From NCBI GenBank assembly GCA_046331665.1, contig JAXLQK010000018.1:1-64000 (forward strand): a DNA stretch of 64,000 nt. The letters run 5' to 3'. The notes under the pieces were generated by a model. That model searched no databases. It was not told where the DNA came from and saw only the letters and a program-made list of their open reading frames with translations. Origin of the DNA: CAWBAT01 sp046331665 (GTDB lineage: Bacteria; Acidobacteriota; Terriglobia; Versatilivoradales; Versatilivoraceae). Of the stretch, positions 28,601 through 37,060 are shown piece by piece. The first letter of the stretch is position 1; every line of letters begins with the position of its first letter. Made by a program: the position numbers and the translations under genes.

Positions 28601-29806
28601 AAAGAGCGATACTCCGTGGTTTACGGCGCCAAGATTAAATTGAAGGAAGGCGACGAGATCAAGGTCGGGGATGTGCTCGTGGAATGGGATCCTTACACGT
28701 ACGCCATCCTGACCGAGGTAGGCGGGACCATTCAGTTCAAAGATCTGGTGGACAGTATCACCATGCAGGAAGAAGTTGACGAAGTGACCAGCCTTTCCCG
28801 CTGGGTGGTGACCGAGTCGCAGGATGAAAAGCGGCAGCCTCAGATCATCATCAAGAGCTCAGACAAACACAAGACGGTCAAGAAGTACCTCATGCCTTCG
28901 CGTGCCCACCTCATGGTGGGAGATGATGACGAAGTCTTCCCGGGGGATATCCTGGCCAAGATTCCGCGCGAAACCACGAAGACCAAGGACATTACCGGTG
29001 GTCTGCCCCGCGTCGTGGAATTGTTCGAAGCCCGCAGGCCGCGTGAGACCGCGGTCATCACCGAAATTGACGGCGTCGTACGCTACGGAGATATCGCCAA
29101 AGGCACCCGCAAGATCGTCGTAACGAACAATAACATGGAGAAGGAGTACTCGCTGCCTCGCGGCGTGCACGTCAATGTTCAGGAAGGGGAGACGGTCAAG
29201 GCCGGCGAGCCCTTGATGGACGGGCCTCTGAACCCACATGACATCCTGGCCGTGCTTGGTGAAAAAGAGCTGCAGGCTTACCTGGTGAACGAAATCCAGG
29301 AAGTATATCGTCTGCAGGGCGTCAACATTAATGACAAGCACATCGAAGTTATCGTCCGGCAGATGATGCGCTGGGTAAAGATCGATGAAGTGGGCGATAC
29401 GGACTTTCTGTTGGAGGAACAGGTCGATCGATTCCGCTTCCTCGAAGAGAATGAGCGCGTCAAGTCCGATGGCGGCGTTCCTGCCAAAGGCAGTCCGTTA
29501 TTGCTGGGGATTACGAAGGCCTCACTCTCCACGGACTCCTTTATTTCCGCCGCTTCATTCCAGGAAACCACGCGTGTTCTCACCGAAGCTTCGATCAGCG
29601 GCAAGATCGATTTCCTCCGGGGGCTCAAGGAGAACGTGATCATGGGCCGGTTAATCCCTGCCGGTACCGGGATGGAATTCTATCGCAATGTGAAGCTTAA
29701 GACCGAAGAACCGGCCGCCAGCGAAGAAGGAGCCGGAGAAGACTTTGTCGGGGATTCCGATTTCGAGAATACTCTAGGCGGGGAAGGTTTTTCCACCGTG
29801 AATTAA
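25631..29806 (+). CDS. rpoC: DNA-directed RNA polymerase subunit beta'
   Basis: The 1391-residue subunit starts with TTG behind gaggaggt. The first zinc site is C69/C71/C84/C87. The catalytic loop NADFDGD gives magnesium ligands D459, D461 and D463. The second zinc site is CESRRGVCVKC, and the trigger-loop region includes GEPGTQLTMRTFHIGGTAS. The length is typical of forms without large lineage-specific insertions. It ends the rplM-to-rpoC block, with a strong terminator 27 bases after its stop. Confidence 0.98.
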   Translation: MFRQNPYDRANVIADFDSIKISLASPEKIRSWSKGEVTKPETINYRTFKPERDGLFCAKIFGPVTDWECLCGKYKRMKHRGVICDKCGVEVTLSKVRRERLGHIELASPCSHVWFFKGLPSRIGHLLDISLRELERILYFEAYVVIDSGDSPLKEKEVLSEEKYRQMMEEHPGKFSAMMGAEAIKQLLKQIDVEELAIELRHKMKTETSQQKKLKYSKRLKVVESFRKSGNKPEWMILDVIPVIPPELRPLVPLDGGRFATSDLNDLYRRVINRNNRLKKLIELHAPDVIVRNEKRMLQEAVDALFDNGRRGRVLRGANNRPLKSLSDTLKGKQGRFRQNLLGKRVDYSGRSVIVVGPDLKLHNCGLPKRMALELFKPFIYNRLEQAGHCSTIKAAKEMVEQQEPIVWDILEEVIREHPVLLNRAPTLHRLGIQAFEPVLVEGKAIQIHPLVCTAFNADFDGDQMAVHIPLSPESQIEASVLMLSANNILSPSNGMPIAVPTQDVVLGCYYLTMSKSGTKGEGRAFGSTEEVLLALEAGELETLTPIRYRYSGDVIDLTTAYDDQDMLHTEVIRLDRDYLKTTVGRVILNDHLPEEMPFINGLLKKKGLGQLVQYCYLRLGLEKSVKMLDEIKALGFTYATRAGISIGINDLLIPAEKNKLVESAEREVLKVEQQYQDGAITKGERYNKVIEIWSNVTEKVADEMIRGIEKENKEGIEFNPIYIMADSGARGSKQQIRQLAGMRGLMAKPSGEIIETPIKANFREGLTVLQYFISTHGARKGLADTALKTADSGYLTRRLVDVAQDVIVSEGDCGTLNGIYVTAIVESGEIIEPLRDRIVGRVSLEEIKDYEGNVIVNLNQEITESLANDIQAAGVERVKIRSVLTCESRRGVCVKCYGRNLGTGAMVELGEAVGVIAAQSIGEPGTQLTMRTFHIGGTASRVSEQSTLEAKNDGILKFINLTTVTNKEGDLIVMNRNGLIAVVDEKGREKERYSVVYGAKIKLKEGDEIKVGDVLVEWDPYTYAILTEVGGTIQFKDLVDSITMQEEVDEVTSLSRWVVTESQDEKRQPQIIIKSSDKHKTVKKYLMPSRAHLMVGDDDEVFPGDILAKIPRETTKTKDITGGLPRVVELFEARRPRETAVITEIDGVVRYGDIAKGTRKIVVTNNNMEKEYSLPRGVHVNVQEGETVKAGEPLMDGPLNPHDILAVLGEKELQAYLVNEIQEVYRLQGVNINDKHIEVIVRQMMRWVKIDEVGDTDFLLEEQVDRFRFLEENERVKSDGGVPAKGSPLLLGITKASLSTDSFISAASFQETTRVLTEASISGKIDFLRGLKENVIMGRLIPAGTGMEFYRNVKLKTEEPAASEEGAGEDFVGDSDFENTLGGEGFSTVN

Positions 29807-29833
29807 GCCGTATCGCAAGACGATCGCCTGGCC

Positions 29834-29873
29834 AAAGCCCTTGCGGGATTCCCTCCTGCAAGGGCTTTGTGTT
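29834..29873 (+). terminator. Rho-independent terminator after rpoC
   Basis: aaagcccttgcggga pairs with tcctgcaagggcttt (15 bp, one G-U) around the loop ttccc, followed by tttgtgttt. It closes the long ribosomal/RNA polymerase block. The rest of the 29807-30120 gap holds a promoter at 30038 and nothing else recognised. Confidence 0.85.
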
Positions 29874-30037
29874 TGATGGGGGGCAGCCATTTCTTTTGCT
29901 GCAGATTGCCGGGTCCAGCGGTCCCGGCTGCGGTCTGGGCAGCCATCTTCAGAGGCAATGTGTTAGCCGGCCGTTGGTCCCTGACAACGGGCAAAGGTTC
30001 CGGTGGGCACTTTTCATGCAAAGGCCCGCCTGTAACG

Positions 30038-30066
30038 TTGACATTCGGCTTGCCATTCTTTACTGT
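30038..30066 (+). promoter_or_regulatory. Sigma-70-type promoter for the GAF-like protein gene
   Basis: TTGACA (30038-30043), a 17-base spacer and TACTGT (30061-30066) lie 55 bases before the start at 30121. Confidence 0.6.
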
Positions 30067-30120
30067 TTTTGAGGGATCTGTTTCCCTTCGTTAAAAATTA
30101 CTGCAGGAATCCTTTCCGCA

Positions 30121-32376
30121 ATGAATTATCTCAAGTCCCTCGATTCTAGAACCCGAGCCCTTCTGGGGATCAACCTGCTCATGATTGCCATTTTGCTAGT
30201 CTCCTGGGTGGTTTGGCGGCGACAGCAAAGCGATCCCTCCGTTGATCATTGGATTGAATTAAAGATGGCGGAACAGACCAAAGCCACGGGGAGCTTGCTC
30301 AATCTTTCGCTGGACAAGGTTCGGCTGGATACGAGGGCGCTGGCCGATCTGACCACCCACATTTTTTCTCACCCGGAAAGTTATCAGCTTTCGGCTCAAC
30401 CAGGAGAATACGATTACAACGGGAAAACCGGCGTTTATGGATCTCTACGGGATGACGGATTATCCGTGGCCTTTCTGAGTTCGCTTACGCCGCTTACGCC
30501 GGCTCTGCTCAAAGAGATTCGGCTATCCGAGTATCTCAATCCGGTCTTTCAAACCTTGCTTCGTTCCAACCCGGGGGTTACGCGGGTCAGCCTGCTCACT
30601 GCGAACTCGCTCCTGCGGAGTTGCCCCTGGTTCGACTTCAGCGACCCCGCTAAGAGCGGAAAATTAAAGAAGGACTTTCAGGCATCGAACAGCTTCTTGT
30701 GGAATGAAGTGAACCCGGCTCATAACCCGAAGCAGGGTGTGGTTTGCGGGTCATTAACGACGGAATGGCCGGAGCCCGTAAATCGCGTCCAATGTGCGGG
30801 GGCGTTTTTTATGGGAGAGCAATTCCATGGGATGCTCGTGGTTGAGGTGGACCCATTCCAATTCGCCCGGAAGAGCTTTGACGATACTGAGCTCCGCGAT
30901 TGGCCAGCTGTTCTGGTAGATCGCGAAAATCGGGTGTTGGGACTCAGTCCGCCACTGGAGGCCCCGCTTCCCAAAGCCGGGGGTGACCCGGCCCCTTTTC
31001 TGAAGAACCTGAGGTCCTTTCCTTCCCCGAAAATCGAATCCTTGCTTGCCGGCCTGCAGCTTGGCGCCTCCTATTCGGGGCGCTTTGCAGGCGGCTATTT
31101 GCAGGTCTTGCCCTTGAATCTGGCTGCTCTCAGGTTGGTGGCTTTCCTGCCTCCTTCCTTGGCGGAGGGGATGGCGGCGGGAGAATCCGTGAGGTCGCAG
31201 ATGATTGCGCGACGATGGCCCATCTGGCTGTCAGCTCTGACGGGACTATTGCTCCTGGTGAATTCCTGGTCGCTTTGGAAATCCCGGTCAGCCAAGATGG
31301 AAACCGGGATTGAGGACGAGATACGCGGTGGGTTATTGCAGCTTCGGCTCGAAGAGACCAAGGCTGCGCCACCGCCCGCCTCCGATGTAGATATCGCTGA
31401 AACGGAGACGTTGCTTCCCCCTCTTGTTGAAGCTCATGAATTGCTGCCATTGGATGAAGTCTCTCCGCTGGAAACCGAAACTTTGCCCTTTGAAATGGAA
31501 GCGACTTCAGCAGAGAAGCCCCCGACAGAGACGAGTCTGGCGGAGACCACTCCAGCGGAACTGATTCCCGCAGTGACGTCTCCCGCGGAGACAATAGCCT
31601 TTCAGTCCTTGATGCACCAGGTAAGCATCCTCTCCTGCTTCGACGCCGTGGGTCCGATTGGGGCCCATCTATCGCGTCTGGGAGAGACGCTTCAGAACAT
31701 CTTTTCTGTCCGGCGGGCGGTTTTCCTGCTTTACTTCCCGGAAGACCGGACCTTCCGGAGTCTGTCCGATGTGACCCTATTGGGAGAAAATGGAATTCTG
31801 TTGAAACCGTTGGAAATTAAGGCGGACGGATGGCTGGATGAGTCGAAGGAACGACGACCCGGATTCGTCTCGAATAACGCCACCTGGACATCCGGCGGGG
31901 ATTGGGAATCGCGCGAAGTCGTTAAAAGGAATTACCTGCTTTCTCCCCTTTACTCCCAGGACAGAATGTTTGGCGCTCTCCTGCTGGTGGACAAGGATTC
32001 TGAATTTACCTCGGCCGATCTGACCTTGATCCATGACCTGCAAGACTCTCTGGTCTTGACGTTGCGGAATCTTTACCAATGTGAAGGGCTCACGAAAATT
32101 GACCAACTGCGTCGGGAATACTGTGTAGAGCTTTCCAAGGCGGTCGAGTTGACTCTTGAGCGGATCCAGGAAGAAGTCCAGGAGATTTATTCCAGGCTGG
32201 CCCGCGTCTCCCCGCTGCAAAAGAAGAATTGCGACGCGATTTTATTCGAAGTCGGTCGCTTGATGGAGGTGGCAAGGGAAGTCAACGAATTCGAGCCTGC
32301 CAATGAAGGTCAACTTCCTTCCCCGTTGTCAGAATCCACAATCCCTGAAGTTCCTGAAACGGAGCGAATGCAATGA
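30121..32376 (+). CDS. Membrane sensor-like protein with C-terminal GAF-like domain
   Basis: I do not recognise a named family for this 751-residue protein. A first transmembrane helix (about residues 14-33) is followed by an extracytoplasmic region of about 330 residues, a second helix (about 365-383), and a threonine/proline/glutamate-rich linker with repeated AET-type triplets (about 455-495). A GAF-like region follows (about 500-660, with FSVRRAVFLLYFPED and LLSPLYSQDRMFGALLLVDK), then a C-terminal helix. The topology is that of a transmembrane sensor, but no kinase, cyclase or methyl-accepting output domain is visible. Its stop overlaps the start of a methyltransferase gene by 4 bases, suggesting the two act together. 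Confidence 0.7.
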   Translation: MNYLKSLDSRTRALLGINLLMIAILLVSWVVWRRQQSDPSVDHWIELKMAEQTKATGSLLNLSLDKVRLDTRALADLTTHIFSHPESYQLSAQPGEYDYNGKTGVYGSLRDDGLSVAFLSSLTPLTPALLKEIRLSEYLNPVFQTLLRSNPGVTRVSLLTANSLLRSCPWFDFSDPAKSGKLKKDFQASNSFLWNEVNPAHNPKQGVVCGSLTTEWPEPVNRVQCAGAFFMGEQFHGMLVVEVDPFQFARKSFDDTELRDWPAVLVDRENRVLGLSPPLEAPLPKAGGDPAPFLKNLRSFPSPKIESLLAGLQLGASYSGRFAGGYLQVLPLNLAALRLVAFLPPSLAEGMAAGESVRSQMIARRWPIWLSALTGLLLLVNSWSLWKSRSAKMETGIEDEIRGGLLQLRLEETKAAPPPASDVDIAETETLLPPLVEAHELLPLDEVSPLETETLPFEMEATSAEKPPTETSLAETTPAELIPAVTSPAETIAFQSLMHQVSILSCFDAVGPIGAHLSRLGETLQNIFSVRRAVFLLYFPEDRTFRSLSDVTLLGENGILLKPLEIKADGWLDESKERRPGFVSNNATWTSGGDWESREVVKRNYLLSPLYSQDRMFGALLLVDKDSEFTSADLTLIHDLQDSLVLTLRNLYQCEGLTKIDQLRREYCVELSKAVELTLERIQEEVQEIYSRLARVSPLQKKNCDAILFEVGRLMEVAREVNEFEPANEGQLPSPLSESTIPEVPETERMQ

Positions 32377-33119
32377 ACTGGTACGAAGAACTGTTCAATC
32401 AGGACTACGACCGCATCTATTTACGGACTTTTACCGCGGAAAAAAATCGCAGCGAAGTGGATTTCATCGTCTCTGCACTCACACTTTCCCCAGGCGCCCG
32501 TGTCCTGGATGTAGCGTGTGGTCATGGACGGCATGCCATCGAGCTGGCCAAGCGTGGATACACGGTGGTGGGGATCGATCTCTCTCCTCGATTCATCGAA
32601 ATGGCGAAGAAGGCTGCCTCAGAGAAGGGGCTCTCCAATGTCGATTTCTTAACCTGCGACATGCGCCGTTTTCATTTCGCCACCCCGTTTGACGCGGCGT
32701 TTTTGTATTTCACCAGCTTCGGGTACTTTTCCGATGAGGAAAACAAGGAGGTTCTGAAACAGGTGGCGCAGTCCCTGGTAAAAGAGGGGAGGCTGTTGAT
32801 TGAAACCGTGAATCGGGACTGGACCATCCATCGAGTCGAAAATCAGCCCCGTCGTTGGGATGAGATCGAGCCCGACTTCTTCCTTCTCGAAGACATCGGT
32901 TTCAATGCACATACCTCGCGCATTCATACCAAGCGCATCATCTTCGATCATGGCACACCCCGCAGTGTGGAATACGACATCAAGCTTTATACGCACACCG
33001 AGCTGGAGGACATGCTGGAGGCCGTTGGTTTTCAGGTGATTGCTACCTACGGGAATAAAGACTCCTCCCCTTATGCGGTTTCCAGTCCGCGTATGATTAT
33101 TGTCGCCAAGAGGCTGTAA
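32373..33119 (+). CDS. Class I SAM-dependent methyltransferase
   Basis: The 248-residue protein begins in an ATGA overlap with the preceding sensor-like gene. SAM-binding motif I is VLDVACGHGRHAIELA (about residues 46-61), followed by the acidic loop VVGIDLSPRFIEMAKKA and the motif LTCDMRRFHF. This is the methyltransferase 11/25 fold. The methyl acceptor is unknown; the coupling to a membrane protein is the only context. Confidence 0.85.
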   Translation: MNWYEELFNQDYDRIYLRTFTAEKNRSEVDFIVSALTLSPGARVLDVACGHGRHAIELAKRGYTVVGIDLSPRFIEMAKKAASEKGLSNVDFLTCDMRRFHFATPFDAAFLYFTSFGYFSDEENKEVLKQVAQSLVKEGRLLIETVNRDWTIHRVENQPRRWDEIEPDFFLLEDIGFNAHTSRIHTKRIIFDHGTPRSVEYDIKLYTHTELEDMLEAVGFQVIATYGNKDSSPYAVSSPRMIIVAKRL

Positions 33120-33211
33120 TTTCCCTCAGACAGTCCTGACCTTCGTCTAGGCGGCGCAGGGGCCGCGCCGTATCGGCTGGGGAGAGGTTTGAACCCCAAA
33201 AACGTTAGGCG

Positions 33212-33240
33212 TTGGCCGCTCCTGTGGTTCAGGCTATACT
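33212..33240 (+). promoter_or_regulatory. Candidate sigma-70 promoter
   Basis: TTGGCC (33212-33217), a 17-base spacer and TATACT (33235-33240) lie about 87 bases before the start of the carboxymuconolactone decarboxylase-like gene. The -10 box is strong and the -35 box fair. Confidence 0.5.
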
Positions 33241-33326
33241 ACTAGAATTACGCTCGTGGCCGGGGCGATAGAGCGGATCCGTATTGTTGACATGTCGCAG
33301 ATTCCACACCGGAAGGAGAGCTTTGA

Positions 33327-33725
33327 ATGGATGACGAATCGAAGAAGAAACCTTCAGGCAAGAAAGACCCGGAGTCAGAGCCTCTCATCCCGGTCAGTTC
33401 ACCCGCCAGTTCCACTTCTTATTCGATGCTGGAACCGCGAATGAAAAGGATTTACGGCAATTTTTACAAGGAACTCTACTTTACTCCCGAGCGCCGAGTC
33501 CTCGACCCCAAAATTCAAGAGTTGATTTCCATTGCGGTTTCATTGGCGGCACACTGTGAAGGCTGTCTTGACGGCCATTTGAAAAAGGCCATCTCCCTCG
33601 GGGCCAGCAAAGAGGAGATCAGTGAAGCGATTTCGATTGCGATTGCCATCAATGCGGCCGCCATCGTGGACTTGAGTGACCGAGCTTCCGGCCGCCTGAA
33701 AATGGCCCCATTTCCCGAGCGCTAA
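33327..33725 (+). CDS. Carboxymuconolactone decarboxylase/AhpD-like protein
   Basis: A 132-residue protein starting behind aaggag. After a charged, low-complexity N-terminus of about 40 residues comes the CMD fold with the redox motif HCEGCLDGHLKKA (C77 and C80). AhpD-type members use the CxxC pair to reduce peroxiredoxins; others are decarboxylases without it. The CxxC and the nearby histidine favour a thiol-redox role here. No peroxiredoxin gene is adjacent. Confidence 0.85.
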   Translation: MDDESKKKPSGKKDPESEPLIPVSSPASSTSYSMLEPRMKRIYGNFYKELYFTPERRVLDPKIQELISIAVSLAAHCEGCLDGHLKKAISLGASKEEISEAISIAIAINAAAIVDLSDRASGRLKMAPFPER

Positions 33726-33797
33726 CCGCTCCTCCCTCGTCCTGCCGAGGCTTGGGCACGGATCAATGACACTGGCAAAGGCCTCCACTGCCGGGGA

Positions 33798-34697
33798 TCA
33801 CGCTTTTCCGGCACTCCCGAACAGTTTCATCAATTCTTCGACTGCTTCCCGTATCGCCTCCCGCCCTGAAGCCAGGATGTCGCTGGGATGCCCTGAGCCG
33901 ACGACGTCATAGGGACTATAGTCAGCGGCCACGTCGCGGGAACTGTTTCGTAAGGTTTCAAAAAATGCCCGCTTCAGAATGCTGCCGACATTGACTTTTC
34001 GGATTCCCAGCCCGACGGCCTGCCGGAGCGACTCACGCTCGACGGAAGTTGCCCCGTGCAAAACCAGCGGGACAGGAACAGCACGCCGCAGCTCCGCGAG
34101 TCTGGACAGATTCAGTGGAAGCTGACGCCGCCCGTGGACATGGGCTTGCCCAATATTGACGGCGAGTGCGTCCACCCCGGTAAATTCAACAAACGATTTA
34201 GCCAATTGCGGATCGGTCAGGCGCAGATCTTCCGGGACCGCGGCCAGCTGGCCACTCACTCCCGGAAGCGACAAGAGCTCACCTTCGACGGCGACTCCCG
34301 CGGCATGGGCCTTTCGAACAACTTGCCTCACCTTTTCCTGCTGATCGGCAAGCTCGAGATTTTCGTCGGTAAACATGACGAGGCCAAATCGTGCCTCAAC
34401 AGCCTGCAGTACCCAGTCCAGGTAGGGAGATTCATTGAAGAGCAGGCAGGCGGGCACGGGAAGCTGGCGGCAGAGTTCATTGCCAAGAGCGGCATAGGTG
34501 GCAAGCCGCTCCGGATGTCCGGACTCGGTGGCTGGAAGATAGATGCCGCTGAATCCAAGGATCACCGGAGAACGCAAATTGGCTGCCGCATCAGCCACTG
34601 CCAGCAGTGATTCCAGATTCCAACTCTCGAAATAGCCCACGGCATACCGGCCCGATTCCGCCTCCTGCATCATGTCCTGGAAAGAAACCAATGCCAT
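33798..34697 (-). CDS. Class II aldolase-like TIM-barrel protein with altered active site
   Basis: This 299-residue protein aligns with class II fructose-bisphosphate/tagatose-bisphosphate aldolases: VAVEGELLSLPG, NIGQAHVHGRRQLPLNLSRL and VPLVLHGATSVERE match the usual Glu and two zinc-histidine segments. The family's first zinc ligand and catalytic Asp normally lie in an LDHG motif. Here the equivalent stretch reads LLFNESPYLDW, with Asn and Glu in place of Asp and His. The protein may use another chemistry or metal geometry. It is the last gene of a minus-strand trio with the PEP-hydrolase-like and Tm-1-like genes, so a shared pathway is likely. The function is not known. Confidence 0.75.
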   Translation of the reverse strand: MALVSFQDMMQEAESGRYAVGYFESWNLESLLAVADAAANLRSPVILGFSGIYLPATESGHPERLATYAALGNELCRQLPVPACLLFNESPYLDWVLQAVEARFGLVMFTDENLELADQQEKVRQVVRKAHAAGVAVEGELLSLPGVSGQLAAVPEDLRLTDPQLAKSFVEFTGVDALAVNIGQAHVHGRRQLPLNLSRLAELRRAVPVPLVLHGATSVERESLRQAVGLGIRKVNVGSILKRAFFETLRNSSRDVAADYSPYDVVGSGHPSDILASGREAIREAVEELMKLFGSAGKA

Positions 34698-34829
34698 AAA
34701 ATTCCTCGCAACTCAATCATTTGGGACTTGCAGCGTCCCGGTATTGCAATACTAGTGGAATAACGCTCCGGCAGAGAGCTTCACTGGAAGCTGGCGATGG
34801 GGATGGACGGGCAGTCCGCTTCCCAGCGA

Positions 34830-35684
34830 CTAGTGCGCCATTCCACCCTTCCGGCGGACTTTCTTAAAGGCAGCCGCCCGCTCGACGAGAGGCTGTTCGA
34901 TGGCCATTCGCTCAATGCTGGAGCCGAGCTGTACCCCGTGGCAGTCGGTGTGATCCAGCATGAATTGGGCATCTTCCGGATTGGTCAGGGCTGCACCATG
35001 GGCTAGAAGAATGACGTCCGGTTTGATTTTCCTGGCAATGTCATAACTCGCCTGGCTGCGGGCTGCCGTCTCTTCAAGAGTCCGGCCCTCTCCGTAGCCC
35101 GTAGAGCCTCCACGGGTAATCCCCGCGTGATAGATGTAAATGTCCGGTGCTGCCTCCTGCATTAACTTTTCCGTATCGGCATCGTTAAACGCGTAGCCGA
35201 TGGTCAGCAGATCAAGCTCCCGCGCCAGCAGGAGCATTTCAATCTCCAGTTGAAAGCCAAGCCCCGTTCCTTCCAGGGTGCGGCGAAACTCCCCTTCGAA
35301 CCAGCCTACAGTCGGGAAGTTATGGATTCCGGAATAACCGATCTGCTTGCAGTCTTCAAGGAAGAGACGGATGTCGCGGAGCAGGTCCACGCCATTGACT
35401 CCGGCGATGACAGGCACTTCCTTGACTTGAGGCAATACTTCCCGCCGCCCCATTTGAAAAATCAATTCATTGGCGTCTGCCATCGGAAGCATGCCGGCCA
35501 GCGAACCATAGCCTTGCATCCGGAAATACCCGGTGTTGTAAACCCCCAGAATATCGACGCCGCCTTTCTCGATAAATTTTGCCGCGATTCCATTCCCGGC
35601 CCCGGTCATCACCAATGGGCGGCTTTGCTTGATTTCCGCACGAAGCCGGTTCAGGAATTCCAATCGCGAATAACGTTTCGCCAT
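34830..35684 (-). CDS. Phosphoenolpyruvate hydrolase-family TIM-barrel protein
   Basis: A 284-residue protein with the PEP-hydrolase family pattern: LVMTGAGNGIAAKFIEKGG near the N-terminus, GYSGIHNFPTVGWFEG in the middle and YIYHAGITRGGSTGYGEG toward the C-terminus. The fold is a PEP mutase/isocitrate lyase-like TIM barrel. In plant Tm-1 proteins a domain of this family is fused behind the Tm-1 N-terminal domain. Here the two are separate adjacent genes 15 bases apart, which supports a physical or pathway link. The true substrate is not established. Confidence 0.85.
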   Translation of the reverse strand: MAKRYSRLEFLNRLRAEIKQSRPLVMTGAGNGIAAKFIEKGGVDILGVYNTGYFRMQGYGSLAGMLPMADANELIFQMGRREVLPQVKEVPVIAGVNGVDLLRDIRLFLEDCKQIGYSGIHNFPTVGWFEGEFRRTLEGTGLGFQLEIEMLLLARELDLLTIGYAFNDADTEKLMQEAAPDIYIYHAGITRGGSTGYGEGRTLEETAARSQASYDIARKIKPDVILLAHGAALTNPEDAQFMLDHTDCHGVQLGSSIERMAIEQPLVERAAAFKKVRRKGGMAH

Positions 35685-35699
35685 GCTTTTCTCCTAGGT

Positions 35700-36920
35700 T
35701 CAGGATCTTGTTCCCATCAGTCTGATCAGGGCTTGGGCTGCTTCGGCGGCAAAGACAGGGTCTTCAATGGCTGCTTCGCGCTCCACCAACGGAATGGCCG
35801 GCGGCAGCTTCGCCTTGAGGGTGGAGACAAAGGCAGCGTCCGCCTCGGGGTCATAAAAACCCTGGCCCTTGACGGCATAGCAGTCAAACCCCAAGGTCGG
35901 GATGAGGAAGATGGCATTTCCCTTTGTAAATTGAAGGCGCTGCGCCACCTCTTCGGCCACCTCCTGCATTTCCTGCTTATTCAATCGCACATCGGTAATT
36001 TGCGGGCTGTGGCGGATGAGCGTGCGGTTTTGATAACGCGCGGGAACAGTTGCAGGCTCATTGAAAACCAGGACCTCGATGGCTCCGGGGCACAGCACTT
36101 GTGGGAGCCCCAGTCTCCCGGCAACCGTCAACCGTTCCGGCCCACCTGCCAGCAGAGCGTGGAACATTTCGTTCGACACCTCAATCGTTGCATAATCCAG
36201 CACGCCGCCGATGAGACCTTCTTTCATCATTTGTTCCATGGCTCGACCGCCAGGACCAATGGCGTGAAACACGATTGTGTCATAGCCCGCCTGTTCCAGG
36301 GTTTCGACGGCGCACATGGCGCCGCGAGTGGTGATTCCCACGGTCGTCACCGCGATCAAGGGCTTGTCCCCATGCCTCATGGGGACTTCGTCGTTGGCCA
36401 TTCCACTTACTGCCGCCGCGGCATTGGCCAGAATTTTGCGTGTCACAGGATTCAACCCAAGGATGTCAGTGACGGAGAACATCATGGTGATGTCTTTGAT
36501 GTCAACCCACGGCGCGACATTCCCCGAGGCAATGGTGGATACCATCACTTTGGGAAAGCCATAGGGGAGAGCTCGCATGACCTTCGTGCTGAGGGTTGTC
36601 CCCTGGGTTCCTCCGAGCGAGATGATGCCGTGCACCGCTCCCTTGGCGACCAGATCGGTCATGAGCTGGGTGGCGCCGGCGGCCATGATGGGTGCCGCCA
36701 ACTCCCGGGTAGGATTTTCAAGTATCTTGTTCAGCGGCATTCCCCCGGCCGCCGCGACTTCTTCCCGGGAAATATCCGCCCGGGCGGCTGGCTTGCCAAC
36801 TACGCCCGTATCCATCAACAAGGCATGGTTTCCCCACCTCTCGATTTGATCCCCGACGTAGCGGGCTTCCACGCCCTTGGTGTCCAGGGTTGCCAAAACT
36901 ACAATGGTTTTAGCAGTCAT
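35700..36920 (-). CDS. Tm-1-like ATP-binding (UPF0261) protein
   Basis: The 406-residue protein (410 if read from the ATG at 36932) carries the UPF0261 pattern: VVLATLDTKGVEARYVGDQI at the N-terminus, GGTQGTTLSTKVMRALPYG around the nucleotide site, and STIASGNVAPWVDIKDITMM. It is homologous to the N-terminal half of tomato Tm-1, which binds ATP and inhibits tobamovirus replication. The bacterial role is unknown. It heads the trio with the PEP-hydrolase-like and aldolase-like genes. Confidence 0.85.
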   Translation of the reverse strand: MTAKTIVVLATLDTKGVEARYVGDQIERWGNHALLMDTGVVGKPAARADISREEVAAAGGMPLNKILENPTRELAAPIMAAGATQLMTDLVAKGAVHGIISLGGTQGTTLSTKVMRALPYGFPKVMVSTIASGNVAPWVDIKDITMMFSVTDILGLNPVTRKILANAAAAVSGMANDEVPMRHGDKPLIAVTTVGITTRGAMCAVETLEQAGYDTIVFHAIGPGGRAMEQMMKEGLIGGVLDYATIEVSNEMFHALLAGGPERLTVAGRLGLPQVLCPGAIEVLVFNEPATVPARYQNRTLIRHSPQITDVRLNKQEMQEVAEEVAQRLQFTKGNAIFLIPTLGFDCYAVKGQGFYDPEADAAFVSTLKAKLPPAIPLVEREAAIEDPVFAAEAAQALIRLMGTRS

Positions 36921-37060
36921 TACCGTTCCCATTCTGATTCAGGCAAGGTTCCCCATTTTGGTTCTCGCCCTACGTTTCCGACTCCCCAAGGCAGAATGCC
37001 CCCCTGGCATCACTCGCGGGAAATTTTACCTGCGACGCTTCGTCCGGGGAGTGTGCAGTC

